NCBI GenBank assembly: GCA_000711775.1
Contig: ARYC01001402.1
Coordinates: forward strand, 37,191-101,190
Direction: 5' to 3'
Origin: Oxytricha trifallax
Lineage: Eukaryota > Ciliophora > Spirotrichea > Sporadotrichida > Oxytrichidae
Length of the DNA stretch: 64,000 bases
Part shown: positions 22,145 through 32,700 of the stretch, piece after piece
Numbering within the stretch: position 1 is the stretch's first letter
How the letters are laid out: each line of letters starts with the position of its first letter
The notes under the pieces: generated by a model
The model's input: only the letters and a program-made list of their open reading frames with translations
The model's database searches: none
Told to the model about the DNA's origin: nothing
Made by a program: the position numbers and the translations under genes

Positions 22145-23331
22145 ATTTAATAATTATCTTGCTCTTTTTTCATAAGTCTGTGCCTTATCTCCTTTCACTC
22201 TTGCCTCTCTCGCACCTCTTGGTCTTTATCTAATCTCCTTTAATTTAGAACTGAAGCTAAGGTAATTATAAAAATGAGCAGCTTTCTCATAATTCCAGCC
22301 ATTATTACATTCCCACCACTCCACTTAGGGCATCTTCGGATATGTCAATAAGTCGAAACCCGGTCTTGTTTATTTTGGGGATAAATAATTATAATTATAT
22401 ATCTCTAAATATTTGAATTTTTAAAATTATAATTATTTGAATTTATCGTTAGATATTTTAATCTCTGACTGAATTTAATATTTTTTTATTTATTAATGTT
22501 TTAACAAAGAATACAGATTGCCTAGATTTTTAAATTGAAAATTTAGACTTGAGTTTTAATCATCCAATTCAATCATATGTTTTATTTTAACAGGTATCTC
22601 AATTATTTAAGTCTTGAATTAAGCAATTTCATATCCTACAAACATTTCTTTTAAGTATTTTGTAAACTAAATTTGCTGTTTTAACAATTATTCAAATTAT
22701 TTGTAATAAGTATTTAAACTTTTAATTTATTTTAAGAATTATTCTATCTTTTTTATATAATTTAATATCTTGAACTACCTACACATTTATATATATTCTA
22801 TATAATAAGAATTGATAATATATTTTAGCTAATTTTGAAGCATTGACTGAATCGTTTCTAATTAGTTTTTCTGCTTTTATACTAACTTTCTTTTTTCATA
22901 TAATTAAAATTTTTGATTAGAAAATATTGCTTGTTTCTTGTCTAAGTACTAATTTTGATTATTCACTTATTTCTAGAATTACGACTTCAACATCCTTGCT
23001 TTTGATTATCAAACCTGTAGAGTATACCAAGTTTATTTAAATTCTTAAAATCCCTTTGTATTTTCTTGAGGCCCAGGTCTATTTATATTAGTTCTTAATC
23101 AGTCATTTCATTTGTTTCATCGTAAGTGAGTTAGATGCTGTATTTATAAAAGATGTATCTACCCTATTTAACAATGTATTTTAAGCTGTCTTTAATTATT
23201 GATTGACTACTTTTTTTCCAAAAATGCATTCTGATGAAATTTGTATCATCCCTCCAATCTTCAATAAAAATCTTTGGAAATGAATTATTGGGTTTTACAT
23301 TTCTAAAGGACAGCTTTATAATAATTAATGC
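22145..23331 (-). pseudogene. Coiled-coil-like germline gene, one or two frameshifts
   Basis: Two long ciliate-code frames follow each other. The first, 23331 to TGA 22987-22989, is 114 codons and contains FIEDWRDDTNFIRMHFW. After a shift, a second frame stays open from about 22900 to about 22145, over 240 codons. Its first half is Gln/Lys/Leu-rich and looks like a coiled coil. Its C-terminal part is more GC-rich and contains PGFDLLTYPKMPQVEWWEC and then a basic tail. The family is not recognised. It lies directly downstream, in the same direction, of the Ulp1-like ORF. The GC-rich end could instead be a separate exon. Confidence 0.5.
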
Positions 23332-23531
23332 TCAAATATTTAAATTAATATATTATAAATATATGATTTCATTATTTTTACTCATACATTATTTAAAGGT
23401 GTAAGTTTTATTTTAATATTTATTAAGATATGATTTTTAATTAAAGTTGTAATGTTATGATTTTGCTTTATTTTAATTATGCTAATATTCATATTATTTA
23501 TTAAATTCTAATAAATTAAATTATAAATTAA

Positions 23532-24134
23532 TCAATAATCATTTTTTAACCAATCCATATATCCTGAAGCCCATTTGAAGTTCTTAATTAATATGTTTTC
23601 TATATGTTCTACGGATTATAAATCAGTTATATGTAGAAGATTATTATAAATTTGTTTATTTTTTCCTTCTAAATTTGAAATCATGTTTGATATTATGTCT
23701 ACTACGCAGTCTACGTCATTGTTCTGTTAAGGTAATACTATATGCTTTTTTTTTGACGACCGAATTTATAATTATTTTAAATTATACTTCAATAATTTAT
23801 GAATATTCTTGATAAAATAATTTAATTTCTATTTAATAAATTATTTGAAAAAATCTAGAGTTAAATAATTTGGAGTTAAACAAGATAATATACTGTATTA
23901 TTTTAATGTTAATTATGCAAACTATGGTACGATTTCGTAAATCGAATTTTAATTTTGAAAGTAGGTTAGGTAGATAGAAGTATTGAATGCCGCTAATTTG
24001 AAGTTATAACTTTTTTGCATTAAATGTTCAATTAATCTACCACTTATATATCCGATATCTTTCATATTCGTTTGTGAGGTTGAAAATGGAAATAAAAAAG
24101 CATTCAGTCCAAATATTTTAGAAATCGCTGTCAT
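23532..24134 (-). CDS. Intact 200-aa Ulp1/adenain-like cysteine protease ORF
   Basis: The frame is open from ATG 24132-24134 to TGA 23532-23534 with TAA/TAG as Gln. Residues around 145 read VLPQQNNDVDCVVDI, which fits the catalytic block of C48/adenain-type proteases: a Gln (oxyanion hole) followed a few residues later by Asn and Asp-Cys. Upstream, QYSILSCLTPNYLTLDFF fits the usual HW...D segment with Asp present but Gln and Tyr where His and Trp are expected, so activity is uncertain. Proteases of this type process SUMO in cells and are also found in Polinton/Maverick elements and adenoviruses. The intact frame among decayed neighbours is notable. No RNA evidence is available. Confidence 0.5.
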
Positions 24135-24308
24135 GTAAACCTTAAAATTAAAAGAAATATATAATGTTTTTATTTAAGCATTTTTATAGTTTTATTTGAT
24201 AATTTAATTCAATTTATAATTTATTCATATATTATTGTAGGAATACATTTGATTTGGGAAAATAATTAAAAAATAATTCGAGGCAGTTAACGTTCTGGAA
24301 ACCTAGAC

Positions 24309-24311
24309 AAT
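24309..24311. repeat. Target site duplication AAT, left of TBE copy 2
   Basis: AAT precedes CAAAACCCC and is repeated at 28772-28774. The opposite arm of the host MITE shows the uninterrupted sequence, which confirms it as a true duplication. Confidence 0.9.
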
Positions 24312-24430
24312 CAAAACCCCAAAACCACTAAATGAGGTTTATAAGTGCTTTGATTTGTAGGGAATTTGTTAGGGGTTGGGGTTATTAATAGGTTTTAATG
24401 TGAAATTTATAGTAAATGTATTTAACTTAA

Positions 24431-25877
24431 TCACTCAAAATGCACTTTAGGATCATGTGGTAGAGGTCTAAAGTTTATCTTACTTAACCAAAACTCTATC
24501 TGCCCTATTGATATGTCTGATCTTTAGTTTGGTTGTATTATTATTGACTCAGCCATTTTTTTCATTGATTGAGATACCCTTGTTTTGTCTATAAACTGCT
24601 TTATTCTTAGTTTAGCTTCCTTCTCGCATCTTGTAGAATAGTAATCATTTCGAGGCATATCGCACTCTATTATTATTGCTGGTAAAGCCCACATATCCCA
24701 CTGTAAGTCTCCATCTCTCCAGTCTTCTCTTTCTGGATAATAGCCTGGAGTTCCCATTACACTTCCAAGCCTTGATACTTCCACTCTTAAGGCTCTGTTG
24801 AAATCAATAATTGTTACTGTTACTGGTGCAAAGTTCAACATTATATTCTCAGGCTTGAGATCTCTGTGAACAAAGCCTTACTTATGAAGCTCTTTGATAC
24901 CTTGTATAGCTTAGGTTGATATTAAAGCAAGCTATCTATGATTTCTTTGATCAGTTATGAAATCTCTGAGTCATTTCAAAGAGTGGAAATCTGAAAGCTA
25001 CATGATCTTTGGCTAAGAGAACAGCAACTAGCTTTATTAAGTATTTGCACTCTTTAAACTTAGCCTGAGTGAGTACTTAATATTCATTAGTAAACTCCAT
25101 TTAATATTTATCATTACTAAGGAGATAGTTGAAAGGATATACCTTGTATGCATACTGATGATCCTTGATAACTTTCTTGTCATAGGAGTCCTTTAGAATT
25201 AGGTAGCTTTAAAAAGAAGTATCTAAATCAATCTATGCAAGTACTGGAATTTTCTTGTATTATATTTTAATCATGATTTTAGTGACCTGTGATGCTAATA
25301 GGTTGCGTGCAATCCTCACATACTCTGATTCGCTTGCTTGTTAAAGCTCAGCAACTTAAAGAGGCTCCCTTGCTTTTCTTTTGTTGAGCAACTTCAGTTG
25401 AGTGTCTTAATCTTCAACTTCTATTTCTTTCTTGTGGTCTTTTAAAAGATACTTCTTTAAGTCTCTTGTGTGAGAGTACTGTTTACGGCACTCAAAGCAA
25501 TCATACTTTCCATCAACTTTGTCGTGCTTTAAGTATACAGTAGGCTTAGCTTCCTTATGGACCTTCATATGCCTGTACCAGCTAGATTTATGAGTAAAAT
25601 CTCTTTCACACTTCTCACAAAAATATACTCCAACTTCCTCTGCTTACATTGAAATTTCATTTCTAAATTTCTCCTCCTCTCTGTCTCCCACACACTTGTT
25701 TGCCATTTATTTTCTATTATTAATTTCTATTTTAATAACAGAGACCTCAAGTGATAGCTCTGGTAGTTCTTTATGAGAGTTCATCTCGCAGCTGTCACAC
25801 TTTTTATTGCTGCCAAAGGTAAGTCTCATTTAGTTTGATGGAAGTGCTGTTGTTTTTCTTAAAATGTTAGCACTCAT
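24431..25877 (-). pseudogene. TBE zinc-finger/kinase-like gene (57-kDa class), copy 2, frameshifted
   Basis: It runs from ATG 25875-25877 to TGA 24431-24433. The start and end are in different frames, so it carries at least one frameshift. The N-terminal part has a good C2H2 finger (CEKCERDFTHKSSWYRHMKVH spacing CX2CX12HX3H, at about 25600) and a second finger with Tyr in place of the first His. The C-terminal part reads VTIIDFNRA then GSVMGTPGYYPE, a kinase-like DFG/APE region with Asn in place of Gly. The combination fits the known TBE 57-kDa product. Its role in transposition is not established. Confidence 0.75.
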
Positions 25878-26092
25878 ATTTAAATTTGAATTTAAAATTA
25901 TAAAACTGCCTCTATAACTCAGAGCTCCTAAGAGAGCTTTCCAACCTTATAAGTTTTAAGGGAGGTTTTTAGAGTATTAGCGAAGAAAAATGAACACTAA
26001 GAGACAAACCAGCTCTAAATATGGGTGAGAAAGTAACCATTTTTACTTTCAATAATAAGTTGATTACAGCACGTACCGATTTAGGAGGTGCA

Positions 26093-26198
26093 CCTAATTA
26101 AGTACGTACTGCTTTAAGAGGTATTTTGTGATTTTATGATTAAAATTAGGGTGCTCCTAATTAAGTACTAGCTTTAATTAATGCTCCTAATTAAGTAC
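26093..26198 (+). promoter_or_regulatory. Iterated CCTAATTAAGTAC motif (3 copies), TBE copy 2
   Basis: Copies at 26093-26105, 26156-26168 and 26186-26198, between the divergent starts of the kinase-like and the plus-strand gene, as in copy 1. Copy 1 has one extra unit. Confidence 0.5.
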
Positions 26199-26410
26199 GT
26201 ACCAATTTAAATTTAAAAATATGGAACTATAACAGTAGAAATTGATATCAATCTCTCAAGTTTGAAACCAGTTCTCAAAACCTTCTACATATCCTTCTTA
26301 GAGGTTGACCTCCTATAGGATGCCCATATTTAATAGTAAGTTTTACAGAGGTATATAATTGAAATCAATAAACTTAAATTTGAATATCATTTCTTAGATC
26401 TGTAAACAAG

Positions 26411-27198
26411 ATGGAGTCAATGAATGATGCAATGAAAAGAGTGCAAGCACAAGAATTGATTCAAAGATTTAGAAGCAAGGAGGATTTGCATCGCTACCTG
26501 GTGCAGCAAGGTAATGAACTCATAGTAACTAATCTTTATTATGTAGTTGATTTGTTCTTGCCAACGATGGAAGGTACTAAAATTTCATTTCTAAGGGCGA
26601 TACTCTGCGATGAGAAGAAAGCATTGAAAACTTAAGATGTTAAGTTTGCAGAGATTTCAAACTATCCAGAAATCTCAATGACTAACTTATATGATGATGC
26701 TTTGAATGACCCTGAGGTTTCGCTGTACCTGCCTACTAATAAGCAGTTGTCAAATAAACTGCCTGAAAGAAACTATTTCTTTGGCATACTTGCAACAATT
26801 AAAGGTGATTACTTGAAAGAAATTATTCAAGAATCTCATAAGAAAAGGTACAGCATCTCTTCAGAAGATAAGGACAAACAAGGGATCAAGATAAGTGAGA
26901 GCTGGCTATCAGAGCTGCAGAAGCACCCTTATATTTCAAGTAAAATTTCAAGCTTAAATCTTTAGAAAAATCTGGAACTGGCATCTTCTTGATTAAGGAA
27001 TAGAGCAAGCTTCACTAAGAGCGAAAGTCGCAGACAAAGTATGAAGTTAGCAAGAGACTTTATTCAAATATTTAGTTGCCAGAGTCAATGAACATAGATG
27101 CTGGAGCTGGCAGCAAGAGAAGAAACCTTGGAAGAGGGAAGCAAGAAGTAGAAGAAAAGAAAGAGAAGCCAGCTCCCACGAAAGAGTTTTAAATGTGA
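26411..27198 (+). pseudogene. TBE plus-strand ORF (22-kDa class), copy 2, frameshifted
   Basis: From ATG 26411 the frame is open to TGA 26990-26992 (193 codons, about 22 kDa). Beyond that point, similarity to the copy 1 protein continues in a shifted frame to TGA 27196-27198, including the basic SKRRNLGRGK segment. An indel near 26950 therefore shortened the product, unless the short form is the functional one. The first codons (MES) are present here and lost in copy 1. The function is unknown. Confidence 0.7.
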
Positions 27199-27207
27199 CT
27201 TAAATAT

Positions 27208-28603
27208 TCATTAACTTAGCTCTAAAACATATTTATAAACGTCCACTCTCCCTTCTTTAGCACACTTATAAGCCAACTAATTATCTACTCTCTTCGCTGA
27301 ACTTTTTTTTATAAAGTCAACTGTATCGATAGGTAGGTCGTGCATCAAGTGGTATAGTAGCAGTTTCTTGTAATGACCTTTTAATATAACCCAGTAGAAC
27401 TCAATTCCATTAAACTATGGACTGTAAGGTACGTTGAAAACTGGCGTTATTTTTAGTTGCTCATAACTCTTCCTTGTTTCTTTAGTCTTATGAACAGAAA
27501 GATTAACAACAAACAGTATAATCTCTTATTCAGGATACTTCTCTCTCAGCTGTTCTAAGAACTTTATATACTGCTCTGTCATATTAGAGCGAGGATGAAT
27601 AACATAAGTTTCTAAACCAGCATCCTCGCTAATTCCTCCAAGAATTGCCATTGTTTATACCTTAACTTTCTAGTCATATACTTCTATGTTGCTATGCCTC
27701 TTATACCAAGACTTCTAGATGAAAGTGTTGAATGTAAACACAGCCTCGTCAGCATGAATAAACTTAATATTATTCTATTAGGCTCTCTGCATTTAATTAT
27801 AAATATAATTTAAGTTGTTGTTGTAAAATGGCAGAGTGAAATCAATTACTCTCTTGATACGATTTACACCTTTGTATGAGATACCGTTTCGTTTATAAAT
27901 GTTTGCAACAGATTATGCAGAGATCTTCAACTCAGGGAACTGGCGGTGAAACATAGTAGCTCTTAGTCGATAGAGAAGTGAGCCCAATACTTTAAAGTTT
28001 TTTCATTATTGTAGGAATACATTCGAATTTGGGAAATAATTTAAATTAAATAAATAATTAATTAAATTATTGGCAGTTAAAGTTGTCCAATTTGAACGAT
28101 CTTGGGCTTATTCGATAGAGAATTCAAAAGTAGCTGGACTATATTATTGGCGGTACTATTTTATCGCATCCCTAGAGTGAGATAGCTTCAATTTAATGTG
28201 AGGGTATATTTTATTGAATTTAGAGGTGTTTAATTAAAGTCGAGTTATTTCGCTCTAGGGATGCGATAATATAGTACCGCCAATAATAAAGTCCAGCTAC
28301 TTTTGAATTCTCTATCGAATAAGCCCAAGATCGTTCAAATTGGCCAACTTTAACTGCCACTATTTTGATTAATTATTTATTTAATTAAAATTAATTTCCC
28401 AATTTCGAATGTATTCCTACAATAATGAGATAGTCAATATGCTTCTATAGAAACTTTGACTTTCTCTTAGGCTAAGAATTCAGCTATTATTGCTTTAATT
28501 ACACAGCTTTCAAGCAGTGAGAGCGAAAAGTTGATGGAGTATGCTATAAGAGCAGTGCAATAGACTTATAGTTCAGTACTGGTTTGACTTATTCACTAGA
28601 CAT
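27208..28603 (-). pseudogene. TBE DDE transposase, copy 2, catalytic Asp lost
   Basis: It starts at ATG 28601-28603 (MSSEQVKPVLNYKSIALL), is interrupted by a MITE at 28009-28422, and ends at TGA 27208-27210. The first catalytic Asp is kept (FIHADEAVF, about 27740-27770). The second motif reads LFVVNLSVHKT where copy 1 has LFVDNLSVHKT, so Asp is replaced by Val. The downstream PYSP..NGIE glutamate motif is present at about 27400-27420. A one-base deletion near 27970 also breaks the frame. Excluding the MITE, the length would be about 327 codons. Confidence 0.85.
28009..28422. mobile_element. TTGTAGG-type palindromic MITE inside TBE copy 2
   Basis: A 414-bp near-perfect palindrome with ends TTGTAGGAATACATTCGAA and the complement, flanked by TA (28007-28008, 28423-28424). 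TBE copy 1 lacks it at this site. It belongs to the same family as the MITE that TBE copy 2 itself entered, and both share an internal GGCAGTTAA block and a GGACTTTA..TTGGCGG block. Confidence 0.9.
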
Positions 28604-28771
28604 ATCACATCCATAACTCAGTTAAAACACTAAATCTATATACTCTTCATCATAAATAGACCCCAAAAGCTTGTAATTTTAATCTCGCATTTAATTAATA
28701 ACCCCAACCCCTAACATATTCCCTACAAATCAAAGCACTTATAAACCTCATTAAGGGGTTTTGGGGTTTTG

Positions 28772-28774
28772 AAT
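28772..28774. repeat. Target site duplication AAT, right of TBE copy 2
   Basis: Partner of 24309-24311. Confidence 0.9.
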
Positions 28775-29400
28775 ATGATACTTGTTCGATATAAAATTTA
28801 AAATTAGCTGGACTTTACTATTGGCGGTGTCCCTCTATCGCATTCCTCAAGCGAGATAATTCGACTTTAATATTGGCATTAAATTAACTAAAAAAATCAC
28901 CGAAAATTAAAGTCGAGTTATCTCGCTTGAGGAATGCGATAGAGGTGTCCCGCCAATAGTAAAGTCCAGCTAATTTTAAATTCTCTAATGAACAAGTACC
29001 ATATTGTCTAGGTTCCCAGAAAATTAACTGCCACGTATTTTAATTATTAATTATATATTTATTAATTATTTTCCAAAATCAAATGTATTCCTACATTAGT
29101 ATGGTACAAAGTTATAAATATTATAGATTTTTGGTACTTTATTCCAATCAATTTATTAATATGATAATTACAAGTTTCAAAATAATTCTTTTTATATTGA
29201 AGGTTTAAAATAAAATGATCTTTATATTTAAGCTAAATGTAATTTATTTATGTTTCTCTAAAAGAGTAAATTATGATATTATTACAAATAAAGTAACTAG
29301 ATTTAAAACATATTTTAATTTTAAGTTTAAAAGTTGGTAGTATAATAATAACCTTAAATTTAAATAAAAGAAATTTGATTTTTGCCGAAAAATTATTTCT

Positions 29401-29663
29401 TAAAACCCCATAGATCAATTAAGACATGAGAATTGGGGTTAAGAACAATTAGATTAAAAATTAATTATAATTGGCTAATATTATAAATAATTAGGCTAAA
29501 ATCAAATATACACACTCTGATTGGATTACTTCATAAGGACAATTAATCGAGCCAATAGTTATAATAATAAGCCCAATCATTATAATTATACGCCAATAAT
29601 TAATTCTTAATTTAATTGTTCTTAACCAGAATTCTCATGTCTTAATTGATCTATGGGGTTTTA
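29401..29663. mobile_element. 263-bp MITE with TAAAACCCCATAGATCAATT ends
   Basis: Inverted arms begin TAAAACCCCATAGATCAATTAAG and run to an ATGAGAATT block. The internal sequence (ACTCTGATTGG, AGCCAATAGTT) resembles that of the copies at 35171-35436 and 5433-6322, but the subterminal part differs, so it is a sister subfamily. Confidence 0.85.
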
Positions 29664-29897
29664 TTTGCAAATTAATTGTATGATAATTTTTAATGATTTA
29701 TAGTTCAAAATATTTATAATATAATTGAAACTCAGCAGCAAAAATAATTAACTTTTACTACTTGATACCAGTTTAAATTTAAATAAAACCCCAAGAGTAA
29801 AATTTGAATTAATTGTGAATTTGAAAAATCAATAAATATAGTATTTTTATTATTATAAACTATTTGGTAGCTTTCCTAATAAGATTAACATCAGTAA

Positions 29898-29915
29898 CAT
29901 ATATATATATATATG

Positions 29916-29973
<58 letters not shown>
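29898..29973. repeat. (TA)n tract
   Basis: About 75 bp of almost pure TA, just inside the left end of the 3-kb transposon. Confidence 0.9.
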
Positions 29974-29976
<3 letters not shown>

Positions 29977-30086
29977 GTGTCTTAATAAAACATAAAGCTA
30001 CCAAATTTAAAAGCGTGATTTGATTAAATTTTATTTATCCTAATCTACCTTAATTATAATAATTTTGCCTTCGGTCCACTGTTCGC

Positions 30087-30458
30087 ATGATCAGCCCAGA
30101 TAACCAAGTCATACCAACCATCATAAACTTCCTCTCCCCATCGCCAGTCGAGCTCGACCTGCGGGTGCTGCCGCCAAACCTTCGGGCCCTCCTCGTTCCA
30201 ACCTAAATACCAGAACCTGACATTTTTAAGATAAGACTAAGATGCTTAATGGACAATATAACCGTTGAGAAGAGATGTGAGAAAGAGATAATGAAATTAG
30301 CCTCAACCATCTTTGGCGACGACGTCACTACCTATTACCAGGAGATGGTGGACTCAATTGTACAGCAATACACTACAGTTCGCAAGCTGACCTTTGTGGA
30401 TGACGAACCCTTATAGAAGTTAATTGAGACGGAGGAGACGATGGAGGCTACTATGTGA
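30087..30458 (+). CDS. Transposon ORF 1, 123 aa, unknown
   Basis: ATG 30087 to TGA 30456-30458, with one TAA and one TAG read as Gln. The N-terminal part is Pro/Leu-rich (PSPVELDLRVLPPNLRALLV), the rest is acidic and probably helical. No family was recognised. It is the first gene of the GC-rich block. The next ORF begins 85 bp downstream in the same direction, and the sequence between reads openly after the TGA. Confidence 0.5.
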
Positions 30459-30542
30459 GATGCTACAAAAGATCAAAGAAGTGTAGACGCGCCCAAGGCT
30501 AGAGGTGGGGGCCCTATTCAATACGAAAAAACAAATACTTCA

Positions 30543-31436
30543 ATGACAATGGAAGAAGACACAATAGACACTGCATTAAGACTTCCTAATGTTAACAAAC
30601 TGGAGATGACACCCTCAGCAGGCCCTAGTAGAGGATGCGCAGATCCTTCACCAAGATACTCATCACTGGGCGACTTATCTCCGGACTTGAGCAATAAACT
30701 AAGCAATCTACTAAAACAAATTGAACGAAAAAATAAATAAATAATTAAAATACAACCAACCCACTAATAACCGTTAAACAAGAATTTGCCTCATAAACCA
30801 GCATCTGCAAATCTAACGGACTCCCAACTCTAAGAAATGTATATCAAGGCAAAAACAGATCAGAAGCACCTCCAAAATTACTACCTAACGACGCTATCAC
30901 TACTTAATACAGCTGAAAGAAGAGAGCAGGATGCCTAGAGGGAGCAAGTAAATTTAATCATGCTTGGTCTAGACGCCATTAAACGATCGAGGGAGTCTCG
31001 ACTTAAGGATGATTAGGAAACTCAAAAATGCTGCTAACACAAATATGTGAAGACTAGGTTATTCTAGAAAACAAGATTCAAGAAGCATTCACGGTACTGC
31101 CTGCTGAAACCCGAGGTTAACGGCTACATTTCAACAGCCATCAGCAAGCTACGACCCCTTGTGCAGAGGCTCTTCAATGCAACCAACGATGGAATGGCCA
31201 ACCAAATGTATAAACTATTCAATGACAATCTTCAAACCAGCACCTTCTCCAAACGCACTCTCAGGATGGTATAGGGGTAGAGAAAAGCTTTTAGAACCAG
31301 AGGAATCCGTCAGGAGAAATCTCTCCTCATGCAAACGAAATCGAAACCACTGAATAAACGAAAACGAGGAGGGCCATCTTTATCTTGTGACTGGCACTCA
31401 ATCTGCTACAAACTGGATCTCACTCCCTATTGTTGA
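30543..31436 (+). CDS. Transposon ORF 2, 297 aa, basic C-terminus
   Basis: ATG 30543 to TGA 31434-31436. The frame is open only if TAA/TAG are Gln; at least eight such codons occur. The N-terminal ~60 residues are Ser/Pro-rich, the middle is Lys/Gln-rich and helical, and the C-terminal third is strongly basic (KPLNKRKRGGPSLS), like a DNA-binding or nuclear-localised protein. The stop overlaps the ATG of the DDE fragment in another frame, so ORFs 2 and 3 may be one transposase separated by a frameshift or by an unrecognised intron. Confidence 0.5.
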
Positions 31437-31765
31437 TGGACAACGCTTCCTACCACCGCAGCAGCTATACCAATGGCGTCTTGCAGAAGCTTAACATCCC
31501 CATACTCTTCTTGGGCCCCTACCAGTACGACATGGCTCCAGTGGAAAAGGCATTCAGGTTCATTAAGTGCCGCGACCTCAACCCCATGCTCCTGCCTGTC
31601 TCTACTAAGTAAGTTTACCTCCTAATAGACTATAGGAAGCAGCTGCGGCGCTATGCGCAGGCCCTGGCTGTGCAGCTATCAAACTTGGACATGTGGTGGC
31701 TCACCGGCGCGTTCGCATGCTCTTTGGTCGATGCCCTGAAGCATTTGAGCCTGCAGGCTGTCTGA
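31436..31765 (+). pseudogene. DDE transposase C-terminal catalytic fragment
   Basis: The frame from ATG 31436 to TGA 31763-31765 encodes 109 aa starting MDNASYHRS, followed after 21 residues by GPYQYDMAPVEKAFRFIK. This is the second Asp and the final Asp/Glu region of the DDE_3 (IS630/Tc1-mariner) transposase/integrase class: DNASxHRS then PYxxDxxPxExxF. The part with the first catalytic Asp was not found in frame upstream, where a TGA lies at about 31388. The piece is thus an exon, a frameshifted gene, or a truncation. Confidence 0.75.
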
Positions 31766-31769
31766 TACT

Positions 31770-31998
31770 GTAATTGATTCTGGTTTTGGCCACCCAATCT
31801 GCGAAATCACGAATCACCCATACTCTATTAAAAGTGCCAAAACCCCACCATTCTTATTTGAAATTTATCTCAGCCTGGGAAACAATTGTCTGTGTCGTAG
31901 ATTAGAGGACGATGCGTCTTTTCAAGGGCTCTCGAATGACTATCTTTGCTGGTCCTCATTTGCGTTTTTACCCTAGAATTCCTCTGCAACACTGATTT
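31770..31998 (+). CDS. Possible 5' exon of transposon ORF 4
   Basis: The frame is open across this stretch (SGFGHPICEITNHPYS, then LGNNCLCRRLEDDASFQG) and ends against GTAAGTTAGG at about 31999, a good donor. The AT-rich segment to about 32128 could be the intron. The simplest splice gives a TGA at the joint, so the exact border is unsettled. Confidence 0.35.
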
Positions 31999-32157
31999 GG
32001 TAAGTTAGGCAAACTTTTAATACTAAAATATTTAATAGGCCAATTAAAGTCTAATTCCCAATATTTAAAATCTAATACGCCCTATTAAAATTATAATTTA
32101 TTTTAAGAATTAAACTTTGATATTAGAAATGGAGCAGAAGAAAATGAAAAGGGGATC

Positions 32158-32700
32158 ATGAAGGCCACCTATTGCTGGTTTGAATTTGTCTGCAGGAATT
32201 TCGAATTCTTGAGATGGGAAAAGGATTTGCCCTCTTATGAAAGCATAATTGAGAGATTTGAAGTTCATCCTGATGATCATGAAGATCTCCTGTTCACTTG
32301 GCATTGGACCAGGTCCCTGGCATCATCTTACAAGTTGAAGCGCATTTCACAAGAAGTGAGGGAGCACCTCGTCGCGACCAATCTCAACGACTTCAATGCC
32401 CAACCCAGCCAGGCCCAGGTGGACCTCGTCAACGCCGAAATGTAGAAGCTTGAGAGGGTGAGCCAGGACAAGGTGTACTCGGGGCTGCAGGCAATCTACA
32501 TCGCAAACCCCTGGGCACCCCGTGTCATCATCGATCACTTCTCCGACGTGTGGGAAAAGGTGGAGACGGACCAGCTGAGAAGGTGGTACTGGGAAGAGAT
32601 TGTGTACAAGAACGACATCAAGGCCAGCGTGGCAGGCAGCTCAACCATGACCAAGGAGGAGAAGAAGTACTATGACAAGATTTGCAAGATTGTTGATTGA
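32158..32700 (+). CDS. Transposon ORF 4, 180 aa, unknown
   Basis: ATG 32158 to TGA 32698-32700, with one TAG as Gln at 32443-32445. The frame is open further upstream to about 32107. The protein is acidic, Trp- and Tyr-rich (FTWHWTRSLASSY, RRWYWEEIVYKND) and predicted helical. Codon use is GC-rich and biased to C/G third positions, unlike its AT-rich surroundings. No family was recognised. Its place next to the transposase suggests an accessory gene, but a captured host gene is also possible. Confidence 0.55.

Larger units (their letters stand above)
24312..28771. mobile_element. TBE transposon, copy 2
   Basis: Termini are 78-bp inverted repeats (24312-24389, 28694-28771) and AAT duplications. 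The left terminus is mutated in the second telomere-type repeat (CCAC in place of CCCC). Gene order matches copy 1. Without the MITE at 28009-28422 the length is about 4.04 kb. All three gene groups carry frameshifts, and the transposase has a lost catalytic Asp, so it is not autonomous. Confidence 0.95.
24235..29096. mobile_element. TTGTAGG-type MITE split by TBE copy 2
   Basis: The left part, 24235-24311, starts TTGTAGGAATACATTTGATT. The right part, 28775-29096, ends with the complement of the same terminus. TA lies on both outer sides (24233-24234, 29097-29098). Removing the TBE restores a ~400-bp palindrome in which CCTAGACAAT and ATGGTACTTGTTC are continuous, as in the element's own opposite arm. 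An uninterrupted relative is at 28009-28422. Confidence 0.85.

Noticed and set aside
30518..30740. Minus-strand frame opposite transposon ORF 2
   Set aside because: It is the shadow of the plus-strand ORF, which is far longer in the ciliate code.
32110..32538. Minus-strand frames opposite transposon ORF 4
   Set aside because: Shadows of the GC-rich plus-strand gene.
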